Assembly (NCBI GenBank): GCA_041390625.1
Contig: JAWKPM010000008.1
Coordinates: 124,001-188,000, forward strand
Origin: RBC038 sp041390625
GTDB taxonomy: Bacteria; Chloroflexota; Dehalococcoidia; UBA2979
Direction of reading: 5' to 3'
DNA length: 64,000 nucleotides
In this document: one piece after another, positions 62,304 to 64,000 of the stretch
Layout: every line of letters starts with the position of its first letter
Numbering within the stretch: the first letter of the stretch is position 1
Program-made: the position numbers and the translations under genes
Notes under the pieces: generated by a model
The model's input: only the letters and a program-made list of their open reading frames with translations
The model's database searches: none
Told to the model about the DNA's origin: nothing

Positions 62304-63182
62304 CTAACCGAAGCGGCCGGTGACGTAGTCCTCGGTGCGCTGGTCCTTGGGGCGCGTGAAGATCTGCTCGGTGGTGTCGTACTCGATGAGGTGACCGACG
62401 CGCTCTTCGCCCGCCAGCATGTAGGCGGTGCGGTTACTGACGCGCGCGGCCTGCTGCATGTTGTGGGTGACGATGACGATCGTGTAGTCCTTCGCGAGCT
62501 CGCCGATCAGGTCCTCGATCTTGAGCGTCGCGACGGGGTCGAGGGCGGAACAGGGCTCGTCCATCAGGATCACCTGCGGGCGGATCGCCAGCGTGCGCGC
62601 AATGCAGAGACGCTGCTGCTGGCCGCCCGACAGCGCCGTGCCCGGCATGTCGAGCTTGTCCTTCACCTCGTCCCAGAGCGCGGCGTCGCGCAGCGCCTTC
62701 TCCACCAACTCGTTGAGCTGCCGCCCCTTCGCGAGACCGAGGCGCTTCGGCCCGAAGGCGATGTTCTCCTTGATCGACATCGGGAACGGGTTCGGCTTCT
62801 GGAAGACCATGCCGACCTGTCGCCGGAGCTGCACCGGGTCGACGGCCCGATCGTAGATGTCGACTCCGTCGATCTCGATCTTCCCGGTGACGCGCGCCTC
62901 CGGGATGAGGTCGTTCATGCGGTTGAAGCAGCGCAGCAGGGTGCTCTTGCCGCAGCCGGACGGGCCGATGAGCGCTGTCGTGCTGTGCTCGTAGATGTCG
63001 AAGGTCACGCCCTCGACGGCCTGGGCGGAGCCGTACCAGACGCCGACGTCCTCGAGGCGGATGACGACGTTGCCGTCGGCGGGGTTCGGGCGCACCGAAC
63101 CATCCGCCATCGCCTGCGCGACTTCACCCACCCGACCGATCATCGCGGCCCGTTCCTGCGTCTCCGTTGTCGTCGTGGTCAA
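62304..63182 (-). CDS. pstB: Phosphate ABC transporter ATP-binding protein PstB
   Basis: 292 aa with all ABC motifs: GPSGCGKSTLLRCFNRMND (Walker A), TALSGGQQQRLCIARTLAI (signature), VILMDEPCSALDP (Walker B) and IVIVTHNMQQAARVSNRTAY (H loop). Start is TTG at 63182, two bases after the pstA stop, with AGGAG inside the pstA end; this is a coupled start. A longer frame upstream would overlap pstA and is rejected. PstB powers phosphate import through PstA/PstC. Confidence 0.95.
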   Translation of the reverse strand: MTTTTTETQERAAMIGRVGEVAQAMADGSVRPNPADGNVVIRLEDVGVWYGSAQAVEGVTFDIYEHSTTALIGPSGCGKSTLLRCFNRMNDLIPEARVTGKIEIDGVDIYDRAVDPVQLRRQVGMVFQKPNPFPMSIKENIAFGPKRLGLAKGRQLNELVEKALRDAALWDEVKDKLDMPGTALSGGQQQRLCIARTLAIRPQVILMDEPCSALDPVATLKIEDLIGELAKDYTIVIVTHNMQQAARVSNRTAYMLAGEERVGHLIEYDTTEQIFTRPKDQRTEDYVTGRFG

Positions 63183-63184
63183 TG

Positions 63185-64000
63185 TTATCTCCTCGAACGG
63201 GATTGGATGCGGTACCGAAGCACCAGCGCACTGATGTTGAAGATGAGAACCACCGTCAGGAGCACCAGCGCAATGCCCCACTTGCGGTTCTCCTCGAAGC
63301 CGAGCCCCTCCGTGATGCGGCCGTAGAGCTCGAACGAGAGCATCTGCGCGCGGCCCTGCATCGCATCGATGGGGTTGAGGTCGACGTTCGTCGCGAGGAT
63401 GGCGCCCACCACGAGGATCGGCGCGGTCTCGCCGGCGGCGCGGCTGATCGCGAGAAGGACCCCCGTCACGATGCCCGGGAACGCCTGCGGCAGCGTGACG
63501 AACAGCGTGGTGCGCAGCTTCGAGACGCCGAGGGCGAGCGATCCCTCGCGGATGCCGGGGGGCACCGCGATCAGCGCCTCGCGCGCACTCGTGATCACGA
63601 TCGCGAGCGCCTGCGTGGCGAGCGTGGCCGACGCCACCCAGAGCGACTTCTCGACGTTCAGCACATCGAAGAAGAAGGCCGCGCCGAACAGCCCGTACAC
63701 AATCGAGGGCACACCGGCCAGGTTGACGATCGTCAGGTTCACGATGCGGAGCAGCAGCCCTGCGCGGGCGTACTCCGCGAGGTAGATCGCACAGGCGACC
63801 CCGGTCGGGACCGCGAAGGCGGCGGCGAGGACGAGGCCGTACATCGTCAGGACGATGACCGGCCAGAAGCCGCCCTCGCGACCGGCGCGAGCCGGACCAT
63901 CGAAGAGGAACTCGGGCGTGATCGCCGAGGCGCCGTGCGAGACGACGTACTCGATGACGATCGCGACGGGCAGCGCGACCACAATCGTCGCCAGCACGGT
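63185..64000 (-). CDS. pstA: Phosphate ABC transporter permease PstA, 5' part outside the window
   Basis: 271 codons are visible; the N-terminus continues past position 64000. Membrane helices include LTMYGLVLAAAFAVPTGVAC and LFVTLPQAFPGIVTGVLLAI, the latter part of the EAA-like loop SKLRTTLFVTLPQAFPGIVT, which docks on PstB. GETAPILVVGA follows. The TAA stop is two bases before pstB. The window edge, not a mutation, truncates it. Confidence 0.93.
   Translation of the reverse strand, partial: TVLATIVVALPVAIVIEYVVSHGASAITPEFLFDGPARAGREGGFWPVIVLTMYGLVLAAAFAVPTGVACAIYLAEYARAGLLLRIVNLTIVNLAGVPSIVYGLFGAAFFFDVLNVEKSLWVASATLATQALAIVITSAREALIAVPPGIREGSLALGVSKLRTTLFVTLPQAFPGIVTGVLLAISRAAGETAPILVVGAILATNVDLNPIDAMQGRAQMLSFELYGRITEGLGFEENRKWGIALVLLTVVLIFNISALVLRYRIQSRSRR

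Overview
The window is high-GC bacterial DNA with dense genes, clear AGGAGG-type ribosome binding sites and frequent GTG/TTG starts. Lineage cannot be fixed from sequence alone. Several CaiB/BaiF CoA-transferases (two of them two-domain fusions), a luciferase-like monooxygenase, an RskA-type anti-sigma factor and a DUF4331 protein would fit a Chloroflexota (Dehalococcoidia-like) or deep actinobacterial genome; this is an inference with low to moderate confidence.

Positions 1-26220 are chromosomal and mainly catabolic. They hold a partial enoyl-CoA hydratase, malate synthase A, two divergent two-domain CoA-transferases, an argininosuccinate lyase-like enzyme and a flavin reductase. Next come small redox or stress genes (PPOX, VOC, YceI) beside an HxlR regulator. 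An ECF sigma/anti-sigma pair leads a secreted-protein block (Tat-signal protein, DUF4331). They are followed by an HpcH/HpaI aldolase, a YheT-like hydrolase, an acyl ligase-carrier-thioesterase fusion, a double hot-dog protein, a CoA-transferase pair with an amidohydrolase, a LacI regulator and an LLM monooxygenase. The theme is activation and breakdown of organic acids through CoA thioesters, feeding the glyoxylate cycle.

Positions 26261-61405 form a 35-kb integrated element. It sits at a tRNA-Gly(TCC) gene and is bounded by an exact 40-bp direct repeat. The repeat is the 5' half of the tRNA (anticodon to 5' end), not the usual 3' half. Left-end genes are a tyrosine recombinase, a Cys-rich unknown protein, a DUF3854 primase-helicase, a TubC_N-like small protein and a DUF6788-like protein. 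No phage structural or conjugation genes are visible.

The element's cargo looks like a defence island: a DUF262/DUF1524 (GmrSD-like) nuclease with a coupled partner; a DUF6508-PD-(D/E)XK fusion; a complete AddB/AddA helicase-nuclease pair; and a tightly packed operon (46177-59975). That operon encodes an SNF2 helicase with DUF3883, a dynamin-like GTPase, a DUF1156 DNA methyltransferase, a dual-OB protein, two DUF488 proteins and a HEPN-DUF499 ATPase. This modification/ATPase/helicase/GTPase set is the best candidate for an undescribed or little-described anti-phage system. It shares DISARM-like parts but lacks DISARM's DUF1998 and phospholipase-D components.

Positions 61406-64000 return to chromosome: phoU, pstB and the 3' part of pstA, all on the minus strand. 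Just outside the right repeat lies a 40-bp echo of the element's left end. It holds the same leftward -35/-10 pair and the same reading frame as the start of the integrase, which bears on how the tRNA gene stays expressed and how the element arrived.
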